From: Metaphire vulgaris
Taxonomy: Eukaryota > Annelida > Clitellata > Crassiclitellata > Megascolecidae
Length of the DNA stretch: 64,000 nucleotides
Direction of reading: 5' to 3'
Assembly: GCA_018105865.1 (NCBI GenBank)
Contig: CM030868.1
Location: 12,266,805-12,330,804 of the forward strand
Shown: one piece after another, positions 33,233 through 44,302 of the stretch
How the letters are laid out: the number at the start of each line of letters is the position of its first letter
Numbering within the stretch: the first letter of the stretch is position 1
Made by a program: the position numbers and the translations under genes
Notes under the pieces: model-generated
Told to the model about the DNA's origin: nothing
Databases searched by the model: none
The model's input: only the letters and a program-made list of their open reading frames with translations

Positions 33233-34202
33233 ATTCATCGCTGATCGTCGAAAATCTTTGGAAACTCTTTTAATTGCCAATTTTCCCGTCATTCCTTTTA
33301 TTCTCCAAGGGAATGTTGGAATGCTATTTAGAATTAAAAGCTGTTTCCGACATTTCCAAGGCTCGACCTTTTTTGCTTTACCTCTGACAGCTGAGTGTCT
33401 TATTATTTAGGGGCGATGGTGCCTCTTCACTCATCTCTTGTCATGCCTGATTGTTTTGCTAAGATAGATTAAAACTTTTGGTCAGATTTAGAAGTCATCG
33501 AATGAAATTTTGACCGTGAGACACGGTGCGATAATGCAAATATTTAAAAGTAAATGCAATTCGAAGTCTTCTTTTTATCTCATTAATTTCTTAAATTCCA
33601 ACAAAACATTGCAGTACATAAACTGTCTCTTCAGCAACCGAGTTTTCTGCCTAGAACTCTGTGTATAGAGTACAGTCAGAAACCGTTAACAGGGACCCGG
33701 GTAATTAATCTGAACCGTGACAGGATCAGAGCAGATATCGAGTTGGGAAAAATCGGCGTTTTTCGTTCAGATTTTCAGTTATTCGTGTTAGACATTAAAA
33801 TAGAAGACTGAGTTTGCTCTTCGATCGACTTTTATGCTATTAATTGTACACAAGTGGATAATATCAGAGCTGCACCAAATCAATTCATAATTGCACAAGT
33901 GTCTATTTTCATCACTCGTTGTGACGGGAAATAGGAAAGACTGATTCTTCATAAGTCCATTATTGCGTTAGTTTTCATGATACACGTTTAAAAGATTTGA
34001 ATTTACATCTCCGAAATAGAATACAATTCTTTTGGCCTAAGACTATATCATTGGTCTTGATTATCATGCTGATGTGGTTGAGCGTTAGTGACTGCGCCAT
34101 CTATTACTGCAGGAAGCCTCTGTGTTATAGATATACACTACTCGTATTCATGTCAATGCATTCAGATGCGTTGATTAATCGCATAATATGTCTTTGGGTC
34201 GA
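33233..34202. other. Intergenic DNA between innexin 2 and otopetrin
   Basis: No gene or identifiable repeat. The two genes converge here, so both 3' untranslated regions are expected within this stretch. Confidence 0.5.
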
Positions 34203-34739
34203 TTAGAAGCGATGTGCTAAGTTGAGCGACGACGCAGAATGTGTGCGACTTATCCCGTCCAGGTCGAACACTGCTCTCCCGTTGCTCTCTACTCCGTTTC
34301 CCGCTCTTTTTCCTCCCCCGGACGACACCTGGCGGTAGAGCTGAGGCACCGAGACGGAGCGGATGATGGAGTTGGACGGAAAGTCTCCGACGGGGACGGA
34401 CGGCGACTGGGTCCCGCCGCCGTGCTCCGGGGGCTTCTGGACTTTCTGGTGGAGGGGTTCGTAGGCGACCATCCAGACGTCAGCGAGGCAGATGCTCGAG
34501 TGGAATCGATAGAAGAGCAGCAGAGGCAGATTGATGTTCATGAGCAGCAGCCAGGCGAGGTCTCCGTAGAAGTCGATCTGGGTGTGGTGCAGACTCAGAT
34601 GCTTCGCCTGAAGAGTCCGGAAGATCCAGACGCTGACGTTACCGACCACCAGGAAGGTGACGAAATTGCGACCTGGCATGTCCGACAGGTGAGATGCCTT
34701 CGAAGGATAGCGTCTCATTCCACTCAGTGCCACGATCAC
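34203..34739 (-). CDS. Otopetrin last exon
   Basis: The acceptor GTATGTGTAG precedes VIVALSGMRRYPSKASHLSD. It contains GRNFVTFLVVGNVSVWIF and FYGDLAWLLLMNINLPLLLF, then YRFHSSICLADVW, the last membrane segments of the family. It ends with a polar tail and stop. Confidence 0.93.
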   Translation of the reverse strand: MIVALSGMRRYPSKASHLSDMPGRNFVTFLVVGNVSVWIFRTLQAKHLSLHHTQIDFYGDLAWLLLMNINLPLLLFYRFHSSICLADVWMVAYEPLHQKVQKPPEHGGGTQSPSVPVGDFPSNSIIRSVSVPQLYRQVSSGGGKRAGNGVESNGRAVFDLDGISRTHSASSLNLAHRF

Positions 34740-37700
34740 CTACACATACAGTCACACACACACACACACGTCACAGCATCAGTCCATTTATTGCCATTGA
34801 GACATCGAATTCATTTATCAGCTGCTGCGTTTCTCTTGGATGTCCTAGTCTAGTATAAGAGAGAGAGAGAGATGATTGAATGAGTGACGAATGAGAGTAC
34901 CTGAGCGATGGTTTGAATGGCAGCCACCATGGAACTGCACAGTCGAAGGACTTCGTTCGACCTGAGGGCAGGTGAGGCGACGCCGCCGCCGCCGCCGCCG
35001 CCGGGAGAGAGCCTGTTCCCAGAGGCAATCGTGATCGCTATCTCCAGGATCAGCGTTCCCGACATGGACAGGTAGAGCAGCATGTCGTCAATGGAGACAG
35101 GTTTTGCGATGTAAGACAGACGATTCACCTGCACTATGGCGGCGATCGACGCCACGAGGAGGAGGGAGTGGAGGACGAGGTCAGAGGTCAGGTAGATGAG
35201 CTCAGCGGTTACGAGGTCCTGTTGAGTGTTCATCGTGTGGAAGAAGAGGATGATGCTGACGATGCAGGCGGCCAGCAGGATGATTCCGGCGAACATTCCG
35301 TTGTGAGACTTCTGGAAGACCGACGGACCGTGGTGACCCCCGTGACCTTCGTTTCCGTGACCTTCGACCTTTTCCACTCCGGACAGGTCCATCCGCTGGA
35401 CTTTGAAGAAGTTTGCGAGACCTTTGATGACGTCACCCTTGGAATGTTCGTCTATGGAATAGTAGATGATGGCGAACATTCCCATCGCAATGAGGCTATA
35501 CTCGAGGACGAAGGGAAACAGGTAGATGGCGGCCGACTGAAGGATCCCTCGATAGTAAGAACATCCGTCTGTTAATAACAACGCCAAAAATTCATCTCCT
35601 CATTTAAAGAAACCGTTTAAACGACCGCAAGCGCTCTCTTAGGGGTCGTCTATAAATTTAAAGAAACCCTCCCTTCTACGTAACGCGACGTAACAAAACG
35701 TCAGACCCCTAAAATATGACGTAACAACGGGCTGACCCCCCGACCCCATTTTCGTCTTCCGAAAAGTCTTGACAAGCAAAAAAGGTAATCCTTGTATTTT
35801 TTCCTCTCCAAAATCCCTGACAAGCAAAAAAAGTCAAAGGTAATCACTTAATTTTTTTGCGTTACGTCAACACTTCGTAACAAATGGCCGGACTCCCTAA
35901 CCGCATAATTTATGGACGACCCTTAGTCTATAATAAGCATATTGTCATCTTTTCCTCCTCCTCCTCCTCCTCCTTCTCCCGCTGCACTTCCTCCTTCCTT
36001 TCTTGGTCCTCTTTTTTCTTCATCTTCTGTTAATCCTGCTCTTCGCCGCATTTGACTGCACTTGGCGAAGTTTTTAATAATAAATAGAGATCGCAGAAGC
36101 AACGAATTTCAATTATCCTCCGAATCCTAAGATATCGCGTCTTTCTGTCATTCGAATACAATCGATAGGATAGCAGCGGCGCAATTGGAGTCGTCTGCCA
36201 CATTCTCTATGGTCGTCGTCTGCTTCGAATGAAAGTGTCTCACCTGATGTGGCGCGTTTGGCGATGCTGTGGATGGGGAGGAGGTGGGCAGCCGGAGCAG
36301 CAGGACTCGTCGAATAGTTTCCCGAGGCGTCGGCGGTGTGGCTTCCCTCGATCAAGTGGTGATACTCATGGTAGATCTCGTTGATCAGGGTTCGAAGCCA
36401 GATGCAGAAGTTTGTGGCGATCAGATGAGCGAATCCAAAACGAGCCAAGATCTTCATCTTGGTGATATGTACCTGAGGAGAGAGGTAAGCACCTGAGGAG
36501 AGAGGTAATCATCAAGCATCGACATTGAACCCCCGTTTATTAGACTACGAATCTTTTGCTTAGACAAAAGAACGCATCGAACAGAAAATTTTACCATGAA
36601 CAGGTGTAGAGGCGTTTCCACGGTGGGGATGCATCCCCCCACCATCCCACCAAAAATGCGTCTTCAATGGAAGACGATCGTCTAAACGGATTAACCTTGG
36701 TGTATATCCACAAAGATATGAACATATCCATAGACAATGCCATCGACAAATTCGCTTCCAGTAATAGAAAACTCGACTTTGCACTATGACTTTGTACAAC
36801 CAGACTAAAATGGTTTTTATACATTGTCAATTCTGAACATTATATTTTATTAATAAAATCTACAGATTTCTTCTGAACCGTTTACATATATTTCCTTTGA
36901 CAATTGGCGGATCTTTCTAGAAATCCCCCCCCACCAAGAGTTCTTGGAACCGCCACTGAACAGGTGAAATGACGTATAAATACTAAATAGAATCAATAGA
37001 GTTTCTAAGGGAAGAGAGAGAGAGAGAGAGAGAGAGACTGTTGCATTGTGATGCGTCTTTACCGACTGATTTTTGAAGAGGAAGAAAGTCTGAACGGCGA
37101 TGAAGATGAGGCGAATGATGTAAGTCCACCAGAATATGTTGATGCCACAAGATGCCGGAATATGAGTGTTGTTCTCCAACTCCAGAGACACGTAGATCAA
37201 ATGACCGATTCCAAAGACTACGTATACAATACACTCCACTGAGACTATGCACACCGCTAGTCACTTTACAATAAACACAGACAGACCCACAGACTGACTG
37301 ACTGACTGACTGACTGACTGACTGACTAACGCAGGTCCTCTTGACGTCACAAAGCCTGTCGTCTCCTAGCAACGCATTAACTGTTGTGGATATAAACTAT
37401 AAGAATTAAAACAGTCAGACACAGAACAGAATGGAAATCCATGATCGCTGACGTAGCAATACATAGCACATGAGGAGGAGGAAGAGGAGGAGGAGGAGGA
37501 GGAGGAGGAGGAGGAGGAGGAGGAACAAAACAAGAACAAGACCAACAAGAACAACAAGATATAAGTTCTGATTAGCATCGGGCATTTTAAATGAATGTTT
37601 GAAAATGTAGATTGTTGTGTCGAATGAAATCTGGCAGTGGGCGTTAGAGTGGTTCTTACTTACACAGCGCTCCTAGTCTCAGGTAGAAGCTGCTTCCTTC

Positions 37701-38449
37701 GTGACTGAAGATGCCTCCGAGCTTCGTCATGTCGATCCACATCTCGTACTCCTCGTCTACCTCCTCTCCGAAGCTCTTCTGTCCTCGTGTGTAGTCGTCG
37801 TCGTCGCCGCCGCCGTCGAAGTCTCGCTCCGCTTCCTTCGATCCGAGGTTCACGGAACTGCTGTAGCGCACCACGGCCGTCATGCTTCGGTGCTTCGCTC
37901 GGTTCCTCCTCGCCTTGTCAGCGTCACCTGCGCCGTGTGGAGGGATCGCCGTCAGAGCGTTGCCATTCGACGTGTTCACCTTGACAGCGCTGCTGCTGCT
38001 GCTGTGGCTGCTGTGGCTGCTGACACTTGACTGATGCCCGTGACCTTTGCCTCCTTCCCCTCCGTGGTGGGTCTTGTAGACATTGTACCAATTGTGAACT
38101 TGGACGTAGATCAAGAAGACGGTTGAAATTACGTAGATATAAACCAGGAAGACCTACAAGAACAGAGAGACAGAGAGACAGAGAGACAGAGAGACAGAGA
38201 GACGCTGATGATAGCGAAATACTTACGACCGTTTCTAATGAAACCAGTGTTGCTAAAAGAGAACCGAGTGAAGTGTGACTTGTTATTAACTTATTATTTG
38301 AAGACGAATGTGATGCTCTTGTGTTTCTCACCGTCACGAATTCCGTCTCGAGCCATTTGTCCTGAAGAGCGTCGGAGAGAGGAAAGAGGAGTCCGATCAG
38401 AATTAGGACAAGGGCATAGAGTCCACTGAGAAGCAACGAATAGTCAGCC
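34203..38449 (-). CDS. Otopetrin proton channel (spliced; first exon not assigned)
   Basis: Otopetrins are dimeric proton-selective channels of 12 membrane segments, used in acid sensing and biomineralisation. Six minus-strand exons join in phase: 38332-38449, 37664-38153, 37063-37244, 36244-36472, 34901-35568 and 34203-34739, about 740 codons plus a missing N-terminus. Family landmarks in order are SGLYALVLILIGLLFPLSDA (early TM), FYLRLGAL, FGIGHLIYVSLELE, VQTFFLFKNQS, KILARFGFAHLIATNFCIWL (a signature block), AAIYLFPFVLEYSLIA, GRNFVTFLVVGNVSVWIF and LLLFYRFHSSICLADVW near the end. The large second exon carries a long hydrophilic insert rich in His, Gly, Ser and Asp between TM segments. The C-terminal tail is polar. 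Introns are 160-680 bp, several with CT runs near donors. Confidence 0.93.
34901..35568 (-). CDS. Otopetrin exon, second-half membrane domain
   Basis: The acceptor AACAG gives DGCSYYRGILQSAAIYLFPF and VLEYSLIAMGMFAIIYYSID, then further membrane segments. A polyglycine stretch comes from a GGC run at 34980-35005. The donor is CAG|GTACTC, phase 0. A CT run lies about 30 bases into the next intron. Confidence 0.92.
35642..35922. mobile_element. Element with 3-bp TTA duplication and GGGTCGTC termini
   Basis: The termini GGGGTCGTCTATAAATTTA and ATAATTTATGGACGACCC are inverted repeats flanked by TTA on both sides (35639-35641 and 35923-35925). A 3-bp TTA duplication suggests the PIF/Harbinger type rather than hAT. 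Two core motifs (TTGACAAGCAAAAAAGGTAA and CTGACAAGCAAAAAAAG) lie near 35770 and 35818. It sits in an otopetrin intron. Confidence 0.75.
36244..36472 (-). CDS. Otopetrin exon with the KILARFG signature
   Basis: The acceptor CTCCTCAG precedes VHITKMKILARFGFAHLIAT and NFCIWLRTLINEIYHEYHHL, the most conserved block of the family. The 3' half is a polar linker. The donor is G|GTGAGA. Confidence 0.94.
36903..36957. mobile_element. Remnant of the CAGTGGCGG MITE family
   Basis: AATTGGCGGATCT and TTGGAACCGCCACTG face each other over about 55 bp, like the ends of 17327-17497 with most of the interior lost. Confidence 0.45.
37063..37244 (-). CDS. Otopetrin exon with alternative acceptors
   Basis: It encodes VECIVYVVFGIGHLIYVSLE and, later, WWTYIIRLIFIAVQTFFLF, KNQS. 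Two in-frame acceptors six bases apart (GCATAG at 37244 and TCTCAG at 37238) both keep phase. The donor is TCG|GTAAAG, followed within about 20 bases by a CT run. Confidence 0.9.
37291..37328. repeat. (GACT)n microsatellite
   Basis: About nine GACT units in an otopetrin intron. A (GGA)n tract lies at 37471-37522. Confidence 0.95.
37664..38153 (-). CDS. Otopetrin exon with long hydrophilic insert
   Basis: It opens with TM2 (VFLVYIYVISTVFLIYVQVH), then has about 120 mostly polar residues: a His/Ser/Gly-rich part, a basic part (RRNRAKHRS), an acidic part (DFDGGGDDDD) and EEYEMWIDMTKLGGIFSHEG. It ends with FYLRLGAL at the donor T|GTAAGT. The linker is variable in the family and this one is long. 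Confidence 0.9.
38332..38449 (-). CDS. Otopetrin first recognisable exon (TM1)
   Basis: The acceptor is a TG run ending TGTAG, then ADYSLLLSGLYALVLILIGL and LFPLSDALQDKWLETEFVT at the donor ACG|GTGAGA. It starts one base short of a codon, so an upstream exon ending in phase 2 is required. Confidence 0.88.
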
Positions 38450-38759
38450 CTACACACACACACACACACACACACCGGCAATTAACTTCAATGATAAATG
38501 CCTCGTCTCATTAAATCACTCACAGGTAAATCGCTCGACCTGTGGCATCAGCCTCCGTCTCCATCGCTAGATTATAATAGACGAAACTCTTCCACAGGTG
38601 TACCGGTCAGAAATAGCCAAGGTAACAAAATGTATTCATGCTTAAGTTTCGATAATTATGACAGGTGGTCATTGGTTAAAGTCAGACCCTTTGCCCCATA
38701 CAGCTTTTAGGCCTTTAGGCCTATCTCTGCGCTTCGCTAAAACTTAGATACTGTCCCTA

Positions 38760-38817
38760 GATTATTATTATTATTACTATTGTTATAATCATCACCATCA
38801 TCATCATCATCATCATT

Positions 38818-38867
<50 letters not shown>

Positions 38868-38890
38868 TATTATTATTATTATTATTATAC
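38760..38890. repeat. (ATC)n/(ATT)n microsatellite
   Basis: ATC units bordered by ATT units on both sides. Confidence 0.95.
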
Positions 38891-39165
38891 CTTAGAAACT
38901 GTTAATGTCAGTTTAACTTAACGTAAGTATATTGTGATTGTCTGCTGTTATTAAAAGACGAATGAAGCTGAGGCTTCTTGTTCTGTTCGTCTGGTTAAGT
39001 AGATGGTTTCTCGATCTCTGTCTTCTGTTATTTTGCTGAAGTCGTTCGTCGAAGAAACGTAACTGACAACTCGGCCAAAATAATCAGAAACAGCATCATC
39101 AGCTAACAAGCGACCTGTGGTTGATGATGATGATAATGATGACGATGATGATGATGGAATGTGAA

Positions 39166-39349
39166 CAGGGATATTTTTACACCCCCTAACACCCCTCCAA
39201 CACTCCCCACTATGAGACCGACACCCCCTAACACCTCCTCCAAATCTGAGAGCCGGATGACCATTTTTGCTTGTCAGACTTTTTCGGCAGGGCACTCCCA
39301 GAAAATGCCAACACCCCACCCCAGAATTTATAACCTAACCCTAACCGCG
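39166..39349 (-). mobile_element. Family A element copy 3 (inverted)
   Basis: CAGGGATATTTTTACACCCC at one end and the AATTTATAACC-type end at the other, flanked by AATGTGAA and GATGTGAA (7 of 8). The core motif TTTTTGCTTGTCAGACTTTT is near 39268. The far end is altered to a TAACCCTAACC sequence. Confidence 0.6.
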
Positions 39350-39520
39350 GATGTGAAGCCTTGCCTTGTGGGCCTTTCCTTCTGTTTGCGATTTGTCGTT
39401 TGTGAATCGTCGACCTCTAGAGTCAGACTCGTCTTGAAATTCGTCTTTTTCAGTTCTCCCTTTTCGTCGTCGTCTTTGTACAGGGAACTGGCAAAAGACG
39501 ACGCTCTTTTGTACACTGAA
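39350..39520 (-). CDS. Possible N-terminal otopetrin exon
   Basis: On the minus strand a TTGATTTCAG acceptor precedes an open frame with VYKRASSFASSLYKDDDEKG, then ELKKTNFKTSLTLEVDDSQT. It has a charged, protein-like composition and lies about 0.9 kb upstream of the TM1 exon. No donor of the required phase 2 with good strength was found, so assignment to otopetrin is tentative. Confidence 0.22.
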
Positions 39521-39835
39521 ATCAAATTATTCTACGCGGTGAGAAAATCCCGTTTCTTCTCTCTCGCGTCTTCGAAGTTTTTCTTCCCTCTGTTCAATTT
39601 TTTGATTTTGTGACAAATTCTTCTTAGAACCGTTCGTATTTTGGTCGAATTTATCATTTGGGTTCTTCTGTCGCGTATTATTAAAATATTTAAATCTTAA
39701 AAACCAACATCTCAGAATTTTATGGCAAAAGAAGAAAAGCAAAACGATGTTTCGAAACTCAACGGCGAATTTGACAGACGCGATTGAAAGCAAACGTCAG
39801 AATCAGAAATCAATCAATCAATCAATCAATCAATA

Positions 39836-39960
39836 AACTTCTATTGCGCCACTACCATAATGCCCAGGGCATCAGCCGATGGCGCACCGAATCCAAATTG
39901 AATAAGAGCCAGATCAAGCCGAATAAATCAGTCAGAACAGCGGGGGAACAATCCAAGGGG
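39836..39960. repeat. Dispersed repeat B (SINE-like), copy 2
   Basis: AACTTCTATTGCGCCACTACC, CATAATGCC, GGCGCACCGAATCCAAAT and AGAGCCAGATCAA match 19062-19200 in order. (AATC)n precedes it at 39806-39833. Confidence 0.5.
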
Positions 39961-40180
39961 GGATAAGCCAAGTCAAACAGGTAGAAAGTCAAAAGATCAT
40001 CAGCGTGAAAAGAGCGCCAAAAGATTTCTCAATTGGAACAATTTTCGTGCAAAGACGCTGAGGACATTTTCTGTAAATAGCACTAATATTAGTAATATTA
40101 AAAGAAAATGATCGTCGTATAAATAACGAACAGATTCTTTGTCGAGCGTCACTTCCAACAGACGAATTATTCAACTATTA

Positions 40181-40261
40181 TTAACCCCTTAACTGGGCAA
40201 CTATTTGTAACTCAATGTAAAATGGATGAGTGTTACTCGGGGCACCCAGTTAAGGGGTTAA
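40181..40261. mobile_element. 81-bp TTAA-flanked MITE
   Basis: TTAA then CCCCTTAACTGGG at one end and CCCAGTTAAGGGG then TTAA at the other. The TTAA target and CCC termini fit a piggyBac-like non-autonomous element. The copy at 43234-43312 is the same family inserted in the opposite orientation, sharing GTAACTCAATGTAAA inside. Confidence 0.8.
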
Positions 40262-40542
40262 CTAAGACGACCACTGTATTACTCCTCGGCGAATATGACT
40301 TCTTGAAGCAGTTTTTATTCTGCTTATAGTTCCTATCAGTGATATTTCAGTTCTAAAAATAATTGTTAATTTTAATTTTCATTCTTATTTTAGGTCTTAA
40401 TTTCATTTCTATTTCAGTTATACTTCAGAAAATAATTCCTGTTCTAATTTCAGTTCTAAAATAATTTCACTTCTAGCTTTATTTTTCAGTTTAATTTCTA
40501 ATTTTACTTCTAGTAATTGACATCAGGTTTTGTATTAGATGC

Positions 40543-40658
40543 CAGTGGCGACTCCATATGAGTATGCTTAATACTACATACCTAACAACAAATGGTTGCC
40601 CCATGATTGAAGTTGCCACCCCAACGCCCCCACTTGCCAAATCCTGGAACCGCCACTG
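40543..40658. mobile_element. CAGTGGCGG-family MITE, internally deleted
   Basis: It starts CAGTGGCGACTCC, ends GGAACCGCCACTG and is flanked by TTAGATGC and TTGGATGC (7 of 8). The interior shares GCTTAATACTACATAC and GAAGTTGCCACCCCAACG-like blocks with 17327-17497. Confidence 0.75.
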
Positions 40659-42000
40659 TTGGATGCAAATCATGCAGAGTATAATATAAAACTGTATTCT
40701 ATGACGGCAATGTCTGACAGTAACACAGTGATCAAAAAATTTATAAACTAAACAATATGCATGTTCATCTTCAACAATACACGGCATGCTGCTTTGATCA
40801 ACTTGAACGTGACAAAGAGATTTGTCCGCTTTCTCGTCAAATATTAAATAATCCCAAACTGGGCTATCTCGCTTTTTTTCCAGCCAACAGTTTAGCTAAA
40901 CTCATCTTGTAAAATTTGTTGCAATTAAGTTAACGCTGACGTTAAATCATCGAAGCAGCACTCGCTTACCCTAATTAAGTTTTCTGATACAGACGCCGAA
41001 ATGGTACTATTTATCAAGGCAGAGGCACATGTTCTCGAGACTAGCATGTGATAGCCTGATAGGTCAGTGGTAACTGAGTCACCCTCCAAGACATGACTGT
41101 ATGTGTGGGGTAGGAATGACTGAGAGCAACGGCTGGCATATCACCCTTGGTCAATTGACGCTGAACTTTGGACACACACACAGACACACACTCGAACAGC
41201 CATATTATCTGACGCCATTTTAAATGATGGGTAGTTAAATTCAGTTCATAAAATATTTCTATTTCAGTTCCAATTTCTATTTTTATTGGGTGATTTCATT
41301 TCTATTTCAGTTATCGTTTTTTAAAAATTCTAATTTTACTTCTCGTTTTCGTTAACGGATTCCTTTAATTTCAGTTCTAATTTCCGTTACCGTTCAGTAA
41401 AATATCACTGGTTCCTATTTCGTATCTAGTCAATGGATGCAACCAATCCCTCTATTGCGCAGATGAGTTGTGAGTCTTTACTACGTCAACCATCTCTTGA
41501 TGAGTCTCTCTCTCTCTCTTACCTTCTTCTTCTTCTTCTGCGTTTTTGCGTTTTTCGTTAAAAGGCATTTCGGTGACTTTACTGAGACAGAATTTCTTCG
41601 TCGCTTAATATCAGATCTCTTCGCCTTAGAATCTATCGACTGTGAAGCTCTATCTCCTAAGAAGACTCTGATTAGATCTTAAAATATCACGAAATCATCA
41701 GCTGACGACATCTCTCATAGACCAAGTGTCGATTTCTCTCTGTCTCTGTCTCTGTCTTTGTTTCTGTCTCTGTCTCTGTCTCTGTCTTCCTCTCTTTCTC
41801 TGTAATCGATATTCACACATTGTCTGACTTTCAACATCAACACACTCCTCTAAGCACTTCATCAATTCTGGTCGATTCTCTATTTGAATGGCTTATCGAA
41901 CTATAGCTACAAATCGCTGCTGCTGATCAATAATCGACCTCACGCCCTGCCCTCCCCCCCACTCAACTCAATGGGTAAACATATCATTGCAGATTCATGC
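40659..42000. other. Gene-free stretch
   Basis: No exon supported. Positions 40320-40510 and 41230-41420 share a degenerate TTCAGTTCTAATTTC / TTTCTATTTCAGTT vocabulary, suggesting one decayed tandem repeat split by the intervening kilobase. CTGT-rich sequence lies at 41735-41800. Confidence 0.45.
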
Positions 42001-42016
42001 AGGATTCTGAAGACGT

Positions 42017-42019
<3 letters not shown>

Positions 42020-42084
<65 letters not shown>
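42020..42084. repeat. (GA)n microsatellite
   Basis: A pure GA run of about 32 units. Confidence 0.95.
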
Positions 42085-42085
<1 letters not shown>

Positions 42086-42205
42086 AATGATGCACTGAGC
42101 GCTTTTCAGTGCAGGAATCACTGCAACCTTTGACTATCGCAATTAACTGCAGTGTCACAACCGACCGCACTCTTGTGCTGGCGCTATAGAAGCTGGAATC
42201 ACGAA

Positions 42206-42371
<166 letters not shown>

Positions 42372-42483
42372 CACTTTCAATGCCTGTCAGGTGTCGATCG
42401 TCTTCAAATCTATCGCATTATTATGCGTCGTTGGCTCTGAACAGAAACAGGCTGAAAGCGGTTCAAAGCAAAAGATTCAAGAG

Positions 42484-42486
<3 letters not shown>

Positions 42487-42540
<54 letters not shown>
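42487..42540. repeat. (CT)n microsatellite
   Basis: A CT run with one CTAT interruption near the end. Confidence 0.95.
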
Positions 42541-42541
<1 letters not shown>

Positions 42542-42600
42542 GCCATTATCATGTAACAGTCTTACGGCAGTACATATGGGTCTGTGGTTAATTAGGATCT

Positions 42601-42953
42601 CAGTGTTTCCCAAACTCTGGGTCGCGACCCAAAAATGGGTCGCACTCGCAAGGTTCAGTCTAATGGATCGCGGGGTACCTCGAAATTAGATTCAAAAGTG
42701 TCACGTTCTAACTTCTAACCAAGAAGCCTTAGTACCATAATGCCACAAGCCTTGAAAGTTTCAAGTAGACTCAGGTAAGTTAGGTTTTACGAAATTCATA
42801 TGCCTGATATCCTCCATACACGGCTTATTTTAAAATGATTAATGTTTTATGACTTTTATCCAATTTTAGTTGATAATAAGTTTGCTGGGTTGAGGCATGC
42901 TATTACAAAACCGCTGCGGTGGGTCGCAGTTCCAAACAGTTTGGGAAACCCTA
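42601..42953. mobile_element. hAT-like element, CAGTGTTTCCCAAACT termini
   Basis: It starts CAGTGTTTCCCAAACTCTGG and ends CAGTTTGGGAAACCC. The inside edges carry GGGTCGCGACCC and GGTGGGTCGCAG. These are termini of the widespread hAT group whose ends read CAGNGNTTCNCAAACT. No target duplication was resolved because another element abuts it. Confidence 0.75.
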
Positions 42954-42956
42954 AAA

Positions 42957-43367
42957 CAGTGGTTCTCAAACTGGGGTCTGAAGTCCCTTGGGGGACCGTC
43001 AAGTGGTTTCAGGAAGACTGTAAGGGGATTACTGTCTCAAGATATCTCACCAACACAAAACACACTGATGGCTCTAATATTGCTGATTCCATTTGAAATT
43101 AAATTTGATGAGTAAGATTTGCAATTTTCTGATTAAATAATTAATTGGCTGACAAAACAAGTAGCCTATGTGTTAATTACAGCTAATTTAAAATTGAAAC
43201 TTTATAAGGTCTGCGAGTCATCAAAAATGTCATTTAACCCCTTAACTGGGGACCTCGGATATATCCGTTCATTTACATTGAGTTACAGTTAAATACCCAG
43301 TTAAGGGGTTAAAACCCTTTCTAAGGGACCGCCACCCAAGATATCCTAAAGAGTTTGAGAACCGCTG
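42957..43367. mobile_element. hAT-like element, CAGTGGTTCTCAAACT termini
   Basis: It begins CAGTGGTTCTCAAACTGGGG and ends AGTTTGAGAACCGCTG, good inverted repeats. It is interrupted by the TTAA-flanked MITE at 43234-43312. It starts three bases after the preceding hAT-like element. Confidence 0.82.
43234..43312. mobile_element. 79-bp TTAA-flanked MITE nested in a hAT-like element
   Basis: TTAA-CCCCTTAACTGGG and CCCAGTTAAGGGG-TTAA termini match 40181-40261. It must be younger than the element that contains it. Confidence 0.82.
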
Positions 43368-43717
43368 CCATAGAATGAAACTATAGATAAGTCCATCGAA
43401 GGATCTTAGGCAATTCTTCTCCGTTCAACAGTCTATCATCATGTAGAGATTGTAGACGGACAAATAAGCGCGTCTCTGATACGAAGCAGGAATCTTCTTT
43501 TCTAAAGCAGTTTTTTTATAGATTACGGCATTTGAAAATCTTCTAAAATCTGTTATCGCATGAAACATTAATTCGCGTCGTTTGGTGACATTGAGTCACT
43601 CGATCTAATACCTTTTGGCCTTTTCAGGCCTAAACTTCTGTTCGACTGACTCCATGTATTGTGTTTCAGGTGTCAAAATACTCTGTTTCACTTGATTTAC
43701 TCCAGTCGAACAGCAGC

Positions 43718-43759
43718 AACAACAATAACAACAACAACAACAATAACAACAACAGCAAC

Positions 43760-43858
<99 letters not shown>

Positions 43859-43880
43859 CATCATCATCATCATCATCAGT
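43718..43880. repeat. Compound (AAC)(AAT)(ATT)(ATC) microsatellite
   Basis: AAC/AGC units lead into AAT, which meets ATT head-on at about 43789, then ATC. The AAT/ATT junction is a perfect palindrome able to form a hairpin. Confidence 0.96.
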
Positions 43881-44040
43881 GGTTTAGAAGACTGCCTGTG
43901 TGAAGACCAGTGTAAATTGAGTAGTAAGAGGAGTGGTTCTGATTTGAAATGTAACAATTGAAGCGGTCCATAGTTTCCCAGTCTATCCTCCCAAAGTGTC
44001 TTATCTTTCCTTGGACGTTCCTCTGATCCGAGCTAATCCA

Positions 44041-44302
<262 letters not shown>

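Noticed and set aside
34239..34853. 204-codon plus-strand frame opposite otopetrin
   Set aside because: An antisense shadow of the last otopetrin exon.
16558..39350. Short TTAGGG/CCCTAA runs (16560, 29870, 39335) as interstitial telomere
   Set aside because: Only two or three units at each place, two of them inside or at the end of MITE-like elements.
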